NCBI GenBank assembly: GCA_000934455.1
Contig: KN882229.1
Location: 247,280-311,279, forward strand
DNA: 64,000 bases
DNA from: Apostichopus parvimensis
Lineage: Eukaryota > Echinodermata > Holothuroidea > Aspidochirotida > Stichopodidae
Reading direction: 5' to 3'
In this document: positions 12,943 through 26,500 of the stretch, in pieces
Layout of the letters: every line of letters begins with the position of its first letter
Position numbering within the stretch: position 1 is the stretch's first letter
Translations under genes and position numbers: made by a program
Notes under the pieces: generated by a model
Databases searched by the model: none
Told to the model about the DNA's origin: nothing
What the model saw: only the letters and a program-made list of their open reading frames with translations

Positions 12943-14174
12943 CTCAACTGTGACCAACTGGAATAGAATGAGTGAGGTTATTTTGGTTGGTTAAATAAGA
13001 CATTGCTTTAAAAGAACTGCTTTAAATGATAAAAGTACATTATTTCCAAGAGCCAAATAACATACTTTCCCCTATTGACCATTATGTTAGCATTACGTGA
13101 CAAATTGCTGTCAATTTTCAGTTGTTTTGTAAACACTTTCTTCTTTTACTGATAAACCACCTTCTAACTCTGACCAAGTACAAGTATGGAGATGGATATA
13201 CAGGTAACATGATATGAGTCTGTACTACAGAATTGAATGATACAATATTGTGGCATTCACAAAAGGCCACATTCTCTGATGTGCTGTGTTATGTAAACAC
13301 ACCAACGGTTCTCAATGTTTTGAAATTCTCTTAAGTGAATTTGTGAATTACTGAAGCCAAAATATGGGGATAGAAAAACGTCATTGGAATGGTGTGATTG
13401 TAGACTATTTACTGTTTCAGCACTGAAAGCAATTATTTGAGCTATTGAACCATTCTCAAATGTATTCAAATGCATAATGGAGCTTTAATATATATAAATA
13501 TATTACATGCACATGTGTACAGATGAAAAGTACAGATGAATAAAGTCCTGTACAAGCAACGTTGCATGTGAGCATTTAGAACAATTATAGAACATAGCTA
13601 TATGGTAGCGTTGATACATCGTGTTGATAATTCTTGTAAGTGTGAAGTAAATGTAACTCAAAAGGGCAAAATGCTAGCACAATCTACTCAGAAGTACAGT
13701 ATGTAGGCCTACAGTATTAGTTTCATAAAACTTAACTATTACTTTTATGAATGACCTTGACCTGTACTACAGAAGAGTATCAACCTTTACATACAAGGTA
13801 TGGTATGTACGAGTCTCCTCTAGTGAGTTAAATAAAGACTAATCTAGACTAATATATCTGTTCCTACTTGCTCAGTCAGGAATTTTATGTATCTAATTGT
13901 TACATTATAAGCCTACTATTAGACCTACAGTACTACTACTACAAGTACAGGGCCTAAGCTAGTAGTAGGCCTAGTAGTAGAAGTACTAGCATTACAGAGT
14001 GACAACATAACGATATTGCACCTTCTGATTAAATATAGCCATGCATATAGACTTCCTCCAGATGCGAACAATTTCCAGTGGGCAGTACAAAAAATAGCAT
14101 ACGAGGCCTTGGGTAGTCCAAACCTAGCCTACAGTAAGGCACAGGCACTCTTAACGTTATTTAACAGGAGTGCA
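12543..14174. other. Intron or intergenic sequence, mostly without features
   Basis: Apart from the small exon at 12904-12942 I see no gene. Near 12765-12800 there is a cluster of ATCGCGATAT-type palindromes typical of old interspersed repeats. Near 13900-13990 there is a TAG/CTA-rich simple stretch with GTAGGCCTA palindromes. Confidence 0.5.
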
Positions 14175-14239
14175 GTGGGCCTAACCAGGCCCACATGTAC
14201 TCGTAACGTTATGATTTCTATACATATAACGTTACGAGT
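14175..14239. repeat. Two adjacent perfect stem-loops
   Basis: GTGGGCCT (14175-14182) pairs with AGGCCCAC (14187-14194) across a four-base loop. Immediately after it, ACTCGTAACGTTAT (14199-14212) pairs perfectly with 14226-14239 across a 13-base loop. The second arm contains the AACGTT motif, which also occurs just upstream at about 14154-14159. Confidence 0.8.
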
Positions 14240-14370
14240 GCCTGTGATCAGACATAGGGTAACTATGCTAGGTGCTAGCGTAAGGGTCTTCATTCAATAT
14301 CCAGTGTCGGCTGGACTCAGTAATTAATCCCAAAAAATAATTGAGTAGCTTTTCAGTCTGATAAACTTAC

Positions 14371-14606
14371 CATACATCATGGGACTGCACCAAATCCACA
14401 AAAACCACTTCAACTCGTTTCGGCGAAATATACGTTGCTGCTCCAAAAGTTAATCCTTGAAGATATATAAATATGTGCATAAATGGCGCGAAATCTTCAG
14501 TACTTTTACTTGGTGCACTAGGCATATGGGGTTTCAATGTAAAACAAGAGCATGAATGACGCAGTATCTCAATACTGGAAGTTCTAATTTCGATTCCTAG
14601 TTTCAT
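14371..14606 (-). CDS. Candidate 5' exon of the SANT-like gene
   Basis: An open frame starts with ATG at 14606 and ends at a consensus GTAAGT donor (phase 2) at 14370. It reads SAPSKSTEDFAPFMHIFIYL and GAATYISPKRVEVVFVDLVQ. The phase does not match the next exon found (12904-12942), so at least one small exon would have to lie between them. No family is recognised. It could equally be a chance frame beside a donor-like site. Confidence 0.35.
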
Positions 14607-15154
14607 ATCTTTGCTCTGTCTCTACAATTATCAATATCAATCATGGTACAACAAATACAGAACTTGCATTTACGCTACTTTGCGACGAAAAGTCTCTGCA
14701 GGTTACACTTCATCTTGCAAGTGTTGCCTTTAGCGCCCATTGCCTGTTTGTCGAGAGAACGGCGATGCAAGGTTTAGTAATGTCATAGAATATTTAAGAA
14801 CTTGTTTTTTATGTGGTATCCTTCATCTTGGGTCAGTCTCTGTTGGACTTTTTGGTCATATAGCTTATGATGTATCAGGTTCATAGACATCAATCAGCCT
14901 ATCTTCGTGATGAATTGAAAAGTATTTTTGGATACGTGAAATGTACATCTTATGTAGGAACTTCTTGTTAATTTTTATTCACACTGGTGAATATGAATGA
15001 ACGATTTAGTGCAAAAGAATATAACAGGAATGTGTTTTTTCAAGGTTAATCAAAGTTTATTCAATCAAGGCAATGAATGAAATGGCGTGAAAAGTACTGA
15101 ATTAAATTAAGAAGTCCAAAACAAAAAGTTACTATATCCCAAGTGCCCACATAG

Positions 15155-15656
15155 CAGACCTGTCAACCTGTTTCACCCCAAAATAGGAATAACATTTTTC
15201 AGGGCCCAAAAAACGGGAGAATAAGGGGAAAATAGGGAGGTTGGTAATTTTTAACCGAAATTATATAAATACTCCTAAATAAATACTCTACAGTACCGCT
15301 CATGTATAACTGGACATGTGTACGCGCACAGGATCGTATAAAGACGTATAAACAAGTACAATCGCGTATAAAATCGTTCACAAACAAATTGCCGCGTAGA
15401 CACCTCGTATAATCCCTGTACGAGTTTATACGCAGGTTATGCTATTGTGCTCAATGAATAGGGATTAAAGTCGCCGAAAGAAATAGTGACATGTTTGAAA
15501 CAGCCGTTTCTTAAATCGTAGTTTAAGAGATGATATTCACCTAGCATTAAAAAAAACATTAAAAAACCGAGAAAATAGAATATGAAACCGGGAGTCCGTG
15601 AGATTGGGGTAAAAACCGGGACTCTCCCGGTAAAACCGGGAGAGTTCACAGGTCTG
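15155..15656. mobile_element. Non-autonomous inverted-repeat DNA element, 502 bp
   Basis: The left end reads CAGACCTGTCAAC and the right end is the inverted match (GTTCACAGGTCTG). ACATAG flanks both ends directly (15149-15154 and 15657-15662), which looks like a 6-base target duplication. The right part is rich in CCGGGA/TCCCGG hairpins. There is no coding capacity. CAGACCTGT termini are widespread in small hAT-like elements of invertebrates, but the duplication is shorter than the usual hAT 8 bp, so the superfamily is uncertain. Confidence 0.75.
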
Positions 15657-17600
15657 ACATAGGAGAATCCAACCTGCAGATGCAGAAAGAGTCCTGGAAA
15701 TGAAAGAAAACAAAAATAAATCTTAACAGAACGTTGGATAATAGGAGACAATATATAAAGTCACATGACGAATGACTTCACATTGCTTTTAAATGCAACA
15801 AGCCCATATTACATTTACATAACACGTTGTAGTGGAACTTGTAAATGCATTTTCTCTCTGAAAATGACAGAAACATACAGCATTACAGGGTGAAGAACTT
15901 CGAAACAAAGTGAAATAGGCACATGCACAACCAAAAATGTAACTGCAATATGAATTGACAAATAAAAGAATACTGCCAAAATGCCTTGCAAACACTGTAC
16001 GAAAATTCAGTGCACACTTATCCATTGGGCAAAGTAGAGAACCAATATTCACACGTCACTGACTCGACCAACCTTTAATGTAGCCTACAGTGACTTTATC
16101 CAGAATTAGCAGGTGGGCCTATGTATCTGGGTCCACCGGATAAAATCACACAAGGGTAAAACTATACTTAAATTAACCAGAGCCGAACAAGGCAGTACTT
16201 TTTTTAATATAAGCTTATTTCATTTTCAAGTACTATTATATGTACTGGGCATGAAGGTATTGCCAGTGCTGAAAACCACCGGTGACAGTTCTAGTCAGTA
16301 GTAAACTAATAATACCAGCATAGGCTTAGTATTGTGTAGTTGTACTATCACTACCCTACTACTAAGTGCTGAAGCCCTCCAAAATTCAAGGCAACGACAT
16401 TGTATTCGTAAACAATGTCTTGAAAGCAAACATCATAATTCATAAACACACGGTCCCGTAATATGAATACACTGCACTATAGAATACTTCAAACTAAAAC
16501 CCTAGGCTCCACACTATGGTAACGTGCATATACATGTACATATGCAACTAACCACGATAGGATACGTTGATGCCCGTTAACAAGTGCAACCTTAAAAATG
16601 TCACTTTAATTCAACCCAGAATGCTGGAACAACTCCGAATTTAGCCTCAAATCATTGTTTAACTTGTTTAAACAATCGACCGGACGATGGAGGTGGTACC
16701 TTCTTGAAAACGGAAAATGTGCAATTCGAAAGATGAAAGGATTTTACTTACGTTTCGTTTTTATTTTTAAGCCGAGGCAAAGAAATTTCCGAATTTCATC
16801 CACATTGTGAGTCCGACATCGTTGCAAACAGATATTTAATGAATATTCAACTTCTTTTGTTAAAAGTTTTGCTTGAAGCAATTCGATTGGTGCTTTATGA
16901 ATATCTATTAAAACGGATTTTCAGACGATATCCAAGCCGCAGTGTACTAAATTATAGTGATGGGCTCAGCTCCCACAATGCGTTTCACCGCTTTTGCGAA
17001 GTGTTTAACGATTGCGCAATAACACAAGTTTCGGAGCGTGTGCAAAAGAGGCATGGGAAACTGTGTTTCAGTCCGATTTGGCCCGATTTGGACATAAATC
17101 GGTGAAAAAGTCATAGAATGAGATAAAATTCTCGAATAAAAAATAGTAACTTTTGTTGGCCTATATGATATATGCTTGCTCTGGAAATTGCAGAGAAAAA
17201 AAACTTTGTATGAAGACGCTGAAAATTTTTTAAGAGAAGAGAGAGTCCCACTTACTGTTACAATATCTCTATACATGTAATGTATTGAGATAAAAAAATT
17301 GGAAAGATCATTCTATTTGAGATTTTAGAACGATAATATCATATATAACCATGTTTAAGAAATATTTTAGATGAAAGCTCATTTTCACCTAACCGTTTAA
17401 CTATCATCATAGTGAAATATATACGACAAAATTTTCAAAGGTGTCAAAAAGTACCCAATAATCCAAATTAAGTGGAATAGGTCATCAATATGCATGAGAT
17501 GATCAACTTGATTGACACTTGATGATCACAAGGTAAAGGATTCAACCTGAAAAGGCGCGAAATTAACTGCTGAAACGATTAGGCGAAACGATTTTTTGCC
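15657..17600. other. No gene recognised
   Basis: AT-rich sequence with short open frames on both strands (such as 16839-17105 plus and 16947-17276 minus) that overlap each other and show no motifs. No terminal repeats or tandem arrays were noticed. Confidence 0.45.
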
Positions 17601-17676
17601 CCTATCGTCGGTGTCGCCAAAAAGTTGAATTTTCAAGTATGGTATTTCGCCCTATTCCCATACTAGCAAAATATAT

Positions 17677-17726
17677 NNNNNNNNNNNNNNNNNNNNNNNN
17701 NNNNNNNNNNNNNNNNNNNNNNNNNN
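17677..17726. other. Assembly gap (50 N)
   Basis: A run of N inside the last exon of the integrase-like gene. The exact 50-base length suggests a placeholder, so the true distance is unknown. Confidence 0.95.
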
Positions 17727-20700
17727 TTGAAGCCATATTCACATCTTCAATAAAGTCAATAGGAAATCCGTCATCAACTGCTGTTTGCCAGAGTTGCAAT
17801 GGTGACCTGTTACCTTCCATACGGATCTTGTGGTGGATGAAACTTTGTCGGAAACTTTCCAGATGCTCCCTTATTATTGTCATAAATACGTAATGAAGCG
17901 CTGCCAGATCCACCTCTTCGTCACACGAAAGAACCTCTGCGTCTTCCATTTTGTAGAATAAGTTGTAAAATATACTGACGCATCCCTGTGAAAGATAAAT
18001 TAATTAATAAATGTCATTTTGAAGGTATGGAACATCACAGGGCTAGAACCTGGCGGACAGTGGCACATGAGTGACATGACAAAGATATTTATTAGGAGAG
18101 CTGTAGTTTCATTGTGCCAAAACCTCAATTTTTAAAATATTTTGCTCCAAAGTTTTCCTGTCGGCTGATATTTTAAACACATAGCGAAGGCCCACACACG
18201 GATACATGTGCAGCTTCAGCATATCATTCGGGTAGGGAGGTTTAATACCTCTTACCGGTAGTTTGTTCGCTCACGTATGATCTACAGAAGTTGGTAAATA
18301 AAATTGTTTTGTATTATATTTACACAATTCGCGCACATATTGGTTTACATTATTAATTTAATATTCAATGATAGCTTGATTGCACTGTATCTTGGTTAGT
18401 TATTCATGTATACCATTCAACCCACCAAAGGTATAGGCCTATGTGTATTTATTTAGTTTATTAAAAAACATTGATGTTAGTAATTGTTTAATATAGCATA
18501 CTGTAAACAAGTCCCTCCAAAATCGTTCAATTCGTTCATTGTGGACACTCCTCCCTTTAATGAATGACCCAGCGTCATCTCGTCTTAAAGCAGCATTTTG
18601 CGTTGAGTCGCCGTTTTTCCTCAATTTTTCCGTGTCTATCAAGTTTTCATCATAATACAATCACAAAAGACAAAACTAAGACTTTCCCATACTTTTTTCC
18701 ACAGCGAACGTTTATCGGCAAGTAATTAAGGCTTTTATATGATTCTGAGATAAGTGTCTCCCTGACACATCGAATCATTTAGTATTTATCACATGCAGCT
18801 CTACAAAACCGCCTATTCAAATTCAACCAATCAGTGAAGAGATGTTTATGTATGACTTGCCGCTAAAAATAGACTCATTCATTGGTATGGTAATCCCTTG
18901 CTGCAAAGCACTACTTAAATCTCAACATGGCCTAGCCAATATGCCTTATTGCATTCCCTTATGAGAAACGTTACTTTCCTCTCCTGAAAACGTTATTTTC
19001 TCCCATGTTGTTAGAGGAGGAAACTTAGGCTTTTCGAGAGAGGAAACTAACGGGTCCGGAAACTAACGGCCCTCATTGCGCTTCACTCATAGCTACATTT
19101 CTTTTAGTGCACAATGCACAGCGTGTACATAACGTTATTCAGGCGTAACCAGTGTAAGTCACACACTAATAGGTCTGATTGTACTACAGTAACTAGCCTA
19201 TGTAACACCGAGAGTGATACAATATCGTTCTGGCGAATGTAACGTACCGATCGGGTTCTTCTGGTTCAATGACTTTGTCTCTTATGTATCCTTGCTGTTT
19301 TATTTTCGCGGAGCGACGAATTTTCTTGGGTTTTTAGGGCATCGTATGCAATGAGATATGGCGTAACTGTCCCTTCGCGCAGTACGTACATCTCCTCAGC
19401 TGATTTTTGTTTACTGTTTACCTTGCTATTCAAAGTACCTTGTCCGTTATACATATTCACAAGGTTCCTACAAGTGGGAGGAGTCTATCGAAGTCAAAGA
19501 TTCAAAATACGAAAATGTCATATTTTTGCCACTTTTCGGGAATAGTTGGAGTTGAAACTTGACAGTTAGCTTAGTTTACGTCATTGGTATAGTATCCTAG
19601 TATTGGAAAATCTCGAGAATCAACGCAAATTGCTGCTGTAACGGATGGTGCAACATAAAAGAGCAAACAACAACATTTTCCCCGCCCTTGTCCGATCGTA
19701 CTTGTTTTGGTAACCCGAACTCGATGACACCCATCTTGAAAGCATCAAACATCGTCTGGGCCTTGTTGTTGTTTGCGCAGTTAAAAACACTGGCATCCGA
19801 CTGTATCCGTCAATTCCACCATGGATCACAAGGCGCCATGTAAATAAGGAAAAAGGGCAATTAGCTAAAGCCGAATGTACAATCTTGTCACATTGAAATT
19901 GGTTTGTAAATGTTTACATGGTATCGCAGTTTTTATTTGCCATATTTACACTCTTTAATTACATGCAGAATATACTGTCATAGTCGGCTGGTATCTCCCC
20001 TTATGTAAACATTCATCACACGACTGTACAATATCAGGGATTCGCCTTAAACTGCTTAAACTATATATTAACTTAAACTGACGTCACCAATGGGGAGGAT
20101 ATGGGTTGTCATGCCGATTGTGTGGAATATTCCCACACACATCATTTCCCCATAAATGAGATGTGTAATGAGGTGATGTTGATGAACAGGTTGACTTGCG
20201 TATGCTACCTCTATAAAGGAAGATTACAGGTAATTTCTAAAAACAAAATTCATGCCCTCTATGTTATATTTACCAACCTCATCCCTTAGTTCTGCAATGA
20301 AAAATCGTCCTCGATTTGGCGTACTTGCGAATATGAATATAGTCATGGCCTTTAAATTGCGTTACATCTTTAACATGTAGAACGACAAAGAATAAATAAC
20401 TTGTTTTCTGTAACTTAAAACTAGAATGAAATGAGACAAAATACATACAGGCATATGATACATTTGTTGCACATTTTTTTTATATTTTTATACCCCAAGT
20501 CCCAAGACAAACCTTTTTATTAAGGGACTTAGAAATATGTGGAGGACCGTGGCTACGCCATGGTTGGGTCTTTTGGTATTAGTCTTATAGTAGGTAGGGT
20601 TTCGGATCTAATGTCTTAGTTCTGTGCACACCCCTCAGAGCTGTCAGCAAAGTAAAGACGTGCAGATCCTGCTGTTTACGTGTAGCACAACGAATTTTGA

Positions 20701-21540
20701 ACTTCACACAGGTTTTTAACTCGTCACATTTCTATGATGTTATAGGCTTCACATAAATACACATATGTAAACTAATTAATTTCGACATCTCGTCAGTAAA
20801 ATAGTTTACCCGCAGGATCAACCCTCTTCATTGATTCTCTGATCCTGTCGCGTGACACGTTGATCCTATTAGCACTGAATCAGGTTACCACGGATCATCT
20901 TCTCCCCGTAATTTGGATGACGCCCCACTACAGCAACAATGGCTTCATCAACATCGTTGTATGTATGGACAAATACATGCACATGTTACATCTTTATCTA
21001 TCATTAAAAATAATTTTATTTTACTTTTGATAATCCGAAGAGAAATACATTAAGTATTGATACAATGGATGGTACAATTTAATATTAATTACCGTTAGCC
21101 AACAAAACACCCGGGTATCATGTGTCATTTCAGTAGAGAGTATTATCATAAGCAACATCGGTGTCAGAGCAATCATGACTAATAGATTTATGGAACAATA
21201 AATGCATGTTTGGTTATAAGTTGAGAGATGGATGGATCGGTGTGCATGTGGTCGGTGGTAGAAGTAAGTAGTAGGCCTATACATACAGCTCAGACCAGTT
21301 CACTGTAACCGTGCAGACAAAGTAATGAAAAGTTAGCCTACTAATGTACAGTGATTCGCAGTACCACTGTACACACAAAAATAAAATAAACCTCACAACC
21401 GCGAAATATCGACTAACGGGAACATATCCTAAAAGACAGTTAGGCCAAAGGCCTACATAATTTATGTGTATATTGAACAACCAGTTTGGTAAGTTGAAAA
21501 CATCAAACAACACAGTATAATACTAATTGAATGAACATAT

Positions 21541-21548
21541 GGCATTTC
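21541..21548. repeat. Target-site duplication, left copy
   Basis: GGCATTTC lies directly before the CAGTGGCG terminus of the 7.4-kb hAT element and is identical to the eight bases directly after its other end (28918-28925). Confidence 0.92.
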
Positions 21549-22886
21549 CAGTGGCGTCAGCAGGTTTTTTGGTTTGGGGGGGCACAAGCTTTTCTTGGGG
21601 GGGGGCACCAACTTTTGACTGATTTATCCGTCCACCATCTAAGCGGAGCGCCACCATCGGTTGGCGCGCAGCGTACAAGAAAATTCAGGGTTTTTGGAAC
21701 TCTCCAGATGGCCGGAAATGGCCCCGTTTAGTGTTTTAGGTTACTTGCCTCAGGTATCAAAAGTATCAAATATTCTGTGCTTGAAATATTGAAAATGCAA
21801 TTATAAGATTTTTTTACAATGTTGATAAAATAAAACAAATACATTCATCGTTACTTGTGCCTCATTTATTGCTTTCAATGCTCACACCTCCCCGGCCACT
21901 ACTATATTCTATACCTTGCTTACATTGTGTATAGCCCCACCAGCACATGACTACATTAATAATCTAACAATTAAACGAGACTTATTTATAAGTTGAAGTT
22001 TGATTATGATTCTACGAGCTCATCACACAACTGGAGGGATTACATGACTACATTAATAATTGACTCACATTAGGCTCAGATCACCTCTTGATGATCACAT
22101 CCCCCTTCCCCACAGTACTCTTGTATGCCATGAATAATTTTCCCTTTTTTTTACCCCATACCGCTACATTTTGATTTACTAACCATTCTATTATTATTTG
22201 AACTCCAAAATGAAGATTAGCTGTAACCATATAACGAAAACTCCCAGCCAGCCTGCCCTCACTTTTACTAATGGTACCATCCTATTGGTTGTCATATATC
22301 TGCTAATAACTCAACAGTTTGATACACCCTGGACCATACACCCACAAAGTTAGTGTAACATTTTACATTCTACAAATGAAGTTGAAGAGGCAATATTATA
22401 AGTGAGGAAACTTAAATGAAAAAAAAGGAGGAAGAACATGATAAGTTACGATTGATACAATGCAAAAACATCCTGTTACTCATTTATTACTAGCTCTAGT
22501 TCAGATATACAACTCTGAAGGTTTACGGTGTTCTCATTTTTTTTCCCATGCCAGGCTGCCAAACTGCTGAATAATGCCTTGTCACATGGCTGTTTCACTG
22601 TTTGTGTTATCCAATCCACAGGACACAGACCCTCACCTGTGCCCCAGCTTCCTCTTCACTAACATAATTAATACGCATCACTATTAGGTAGAATACATAC
22701 TGTGCACTGCAGTGTGTGCACAACTATGATATTTTTCCTTAAGTACTATATTGAACTTGCTATTACCCATATCTCAATTGAGAGTAAACAGCCTGCCAAC
22801 ACCATATACTAATGTTTCAGAGAATGTCAAGTCTGCCTAAATGAAAAATTACCACCACCCGAATAAAAACCCACAATAAATCAATA

Positions 22887-23252
22887 ATGCACATCACACA
22901 AACAACTAACTTTTCTCCTTTAACCAACCCACATATCATCCTGTCTGTACCATCCAACAGGTGGGGTAATGCATTAAATGCAATACATGAAACTATTGGC
23001 ATTCAAAGAACATGGGGAGTGGAGCTTGATGCTAAATTAAAAGAAGGTAATATTACTGTAGTAAGGTTTACTGAAATGCATGATAAAGGGATAAACACTG
23101 TCAAGTATCGATGTCAACATAGTAACAATAACTCCATTAGTACAAAACAAAATGTAGAATGTGAAGATGTGAAATATGCACTCAGATCTTACATGCATGC
23201 AGGTGTGCAACTGTGCCCTTCAGACTTGGCAATTTTGATACTTTCTAGTTAA
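22887..23252 (+). CDS. Unrecognised 121-codon open frame inside the hAT element
   Basis: It opens with ATG and includes RTWGVELDAKLKEGNITVV and CEDVKYALRSYMHAGVQLC. It lies on the strand opposite the transposase, between the left terminus and the transposase stop codon. No domain is recognised. It may be a chance frame, a leftover exon of captured sequence, or a small accessory gene. The amino-acid composition looks protein-like, but there is no second line of support. Confidence 0.25.
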   Translation: MHITQTTNFSPLTNPHIILSVPSNRWGNALNAIHETIGIQRTWGVELDAKLKEGNITVVRFTEMHDKGINTVKYRCQHSNNNSISTKQNVECEDVKYALRSYMHAGVQLCPSDLAILILSS

Positions 23253-23568
23253 TTATGACTGATGTAAGCGACATCGAATAATCTGAAGGCTTAAAGACAT
23301 ACTACTGAACCAATTGTGCTATACCTGTAAGTACAAGGTGGGGAACTGAGGAATAAGGTTTTAGCAGTTCATGGGCACATTTTCAAAGGCAAAACAAGAA
23401 TAATTGTTGTGTTTGATGTAACCCATGTGCATGATCATTAGGAATCAAGAATTTGTCAGGCATGGCCAATCTCAGCCAAGACTCAAGAGTATGATAGCCA
23501 GGGCTATCATTTGATCCCAACTCTGTAGTGTACCTAACCAAAACAGCTAGTTGGGCAGGCGGAGGCAG

Positions 23569-26500
23569 TTAGATCAGAGTGATCCTCCTATTCCCATGGC
23601 TGTGGGCAAACCTATTGACCACTTCGTCCAAGTCCAGCGAGGTCGTTCGGATACTGTTTATGGCCAGCACCCCGAGATCACTTGTTCTGTCCTCTGCACT
23701 GGTACTACGTAGGTAGTTCTTCTGCAGCTTGAGGCAGGAGAAGCTTCTCTCACACCCAGCAGAAGACACAGAGAGGGTCAATGCAATGCAGATAAGTTTA
23801 TACAACTCATAGAATGCATCCCGGTAGGGTAGCATGAGGTTGGCGAAGTCAACCACAGTCTCCACTGTTATTCCAGCTTTTCTTTTCCGTTCCAGGAGCT
23901 TCTTGGTTTGGTGGAGCTCGCATTTGAGGTCCTCCTCAACACACCCGTAGTGGTTGGCCATTCCACGTAGAACTTCTTCTTCAAGGAAGACCTTGTTTTT
24001 TGGATTCAATGCGCTTGTCCCCCTGATGATCTGGCAGGTATCTCCAGCAAATCTGGACCGCAGCTCCACCAGAAGAGCATCCAACATGGGAATGAAGAAG
24101 GCTACCTTGAACTCATCTGACGTGGAAGGCTTGTCCCGTCCCCCAGTAGGCGCCATTACGACAGCATCGCTGAGATGTGCAGGGAGAGATCGCTTCCTAG
24201 TGGGTCGGGCAGGTTTGTCCATGGCGATGCCATTCTCCAAACACTTCGCCTCTGCTTCCTCAAAAAGTGTCTGCCAAACCTCCTGAGATGCCCGGCACTC
24301 CTCTAGGTCAGTGATGACCGACTCCACAAGATAGACGGCTTCAGCGAGATCGAGGTCCCGAGCTTGGAGTTGATCGGAGAGCGTCTTCGTCTTCCTCAGA
24401 ATCGATTGAAGAACAACCAGACCGACAACAAAGTTACCTTCGATGACAGCGAGGAGTCCTCTAGCATCCACAGCCCTGTCCTTGTTGCCTCCATTAGCTA
24501 ATTCTTCCAGGGCGGCGATGACAGCCGGGAGTGCCTCCCTGAATGCCACACAGGATGCATGCTGACACGCCCATCTCGTGTCAGAAAGCCGTTTCAGCTC
24601 ATGTGGGCGCTTGTCCTTCGAATGCTCCTTCTGTGCTTGAAGAAACACCTGATGTGTGTAGGACCCGGACAGGAACACATACATTTTCTGCAGTATTGCA
24701 AAAAACTCACTGGCCAGGCCGACATGCTTCAAACTATCAACAAGAGCCAGATTGAGTCGGTGAGCGAAGCAATGGGTATAGATAGCCTGGGGAACTACCT
24801 CTCTGAACTTGGCCTGCACACCAGCATTTGCCCCACTCATCACCGATGCACCGTCATAACATTGCCCAACACACTGTTGAATGTCAATCTTACTGTCACC
24901 GAGAGTCTTGCGAATGACTCTGAAGAGGGAGCTCGCATCGAGGCCAGAAGCTTCTTTGAAGTGTAGAAACTCTTCATGGACCACACCATTGAGGAAGTAG
25001 CGCAGGACAAATGAGATGATCTCCTTCTTGGAAATGTCCTTTGTCTCGTCAACCTGCAAGGAGAAGTAGCCTGCAGCCTCTACATCAGCTCTGATAGCAT
25101 CTCTCACCGTTTCCGCCATTATATGGATGAGTTCATTCTGGATGATAGGGTGTGTGTACTTTGCATTTCTCGGACCAGAAAGTTTTGACGCAACGATCCT
25201 ATCATAGTCAGCGATGAGACCCAGTGTAGTCAAAAAGTTCCCCCTGTTGGTGCTGGATGGATCTTCTCTTTGCCCTCGCTGCGCGATCTTCTGAGAGGCT
25301 GTCATGCGAAGGACCTTTATGATCGCAGTCACATAGTGTCTGTTCTCCTTCACCAACTTGGCATGTTCCTCATTCAGGAGATCTCCGAGGGTGGATCCAG
25401 ACTGACATCTCACCCTGAAATTGGAACAGGCCTCCATTGCAGCCTTGTGGGAACGTTCATGCTTCACAAATTTGCCATCCTTTCCCATGGCATGTCGCCA
25501 ATTCCGGAAACCATCTCGTGTGAAGGAATGTTCAGCTGGTTTATTAGATGTTGGGAAATGCCGGCACGCATAGCAGAATACAGCATCCGCTTCAACAGAG
25601 TATTCAATCCAGGAATATGTTTTGAACCAGTCCTTGTTGAAACTCCGCTTTCTTTCACCATATGTAGTCTGGGGAAAAGTAGGCAACTCTGGCTGCTGTG
25701 GGCCTTCGGCAGATGACTGGCTGATATCAGCTGGACCTGGCGCCTTTCTCCTTGGTGTGGCTGATTCGGCACCAGATGGAGGTGGTTGTGGATTACCGGA
25801 AATGGCAACGTCCTCTGCAGTATCTTCAGGTGTCTCTCCGAACACATCATCCTCATCTTCTGATAGTTCCCAGATCAACGGTTCAGTGGCAGTATCTGTA
25901 GAGAAAAAGAAAAATTAAAAGAAGTTAGCTTCAAAATGTAAAGTTAATTCATTCATATTTCAGGTTTGTACTGGACCTTGTACCATGGCCACCGTGGCGA
26001 TGTGTTCACAATTTGTATGGATATGAATCTCCCAAATTATTCTCAAGTTGCAGTAATCTGAATTAGGTTGTTAGAAATTAGATATAACATTGAATCAAAG
26101 ATTACTCGGTTGTCATTATCTGGTATCTGTTTTGTTCCAAGTTATAACAACCTGAAGAACCCAGGTAAATATGCTTTACCTCCTGATAGGGACTTGCTGG
26201 TACTGGATAGTGGATATATACATATAGCATTATAGCCTACTGAGCAGGTACCTATGGGTGCACTGTGTATAGACTTCACACTACCCATGGAATATTAATA
26301 GGCCAAACAGAGACCGTACAGGTTTTGAGTGCACAACAATCTTATCGATGACATGGAGCACAAATTCCGCTTCTGCCTAATACTGTGCAAACACTTCCAG
26401 ATGGCGGTTATACCAAGTTATTGTTAGGGGTTATGACAAAAAATTCAAAATAATCAGATAACAGTAAAATCAAATATTTCATATTTCTTAGGATCAGTGC

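Noticed and set aside
23954-25918. Several plus-strand open frames of 70-148 codons
   Set aside because: They are antisense shadows of the GC-rich hAT transposase exon.
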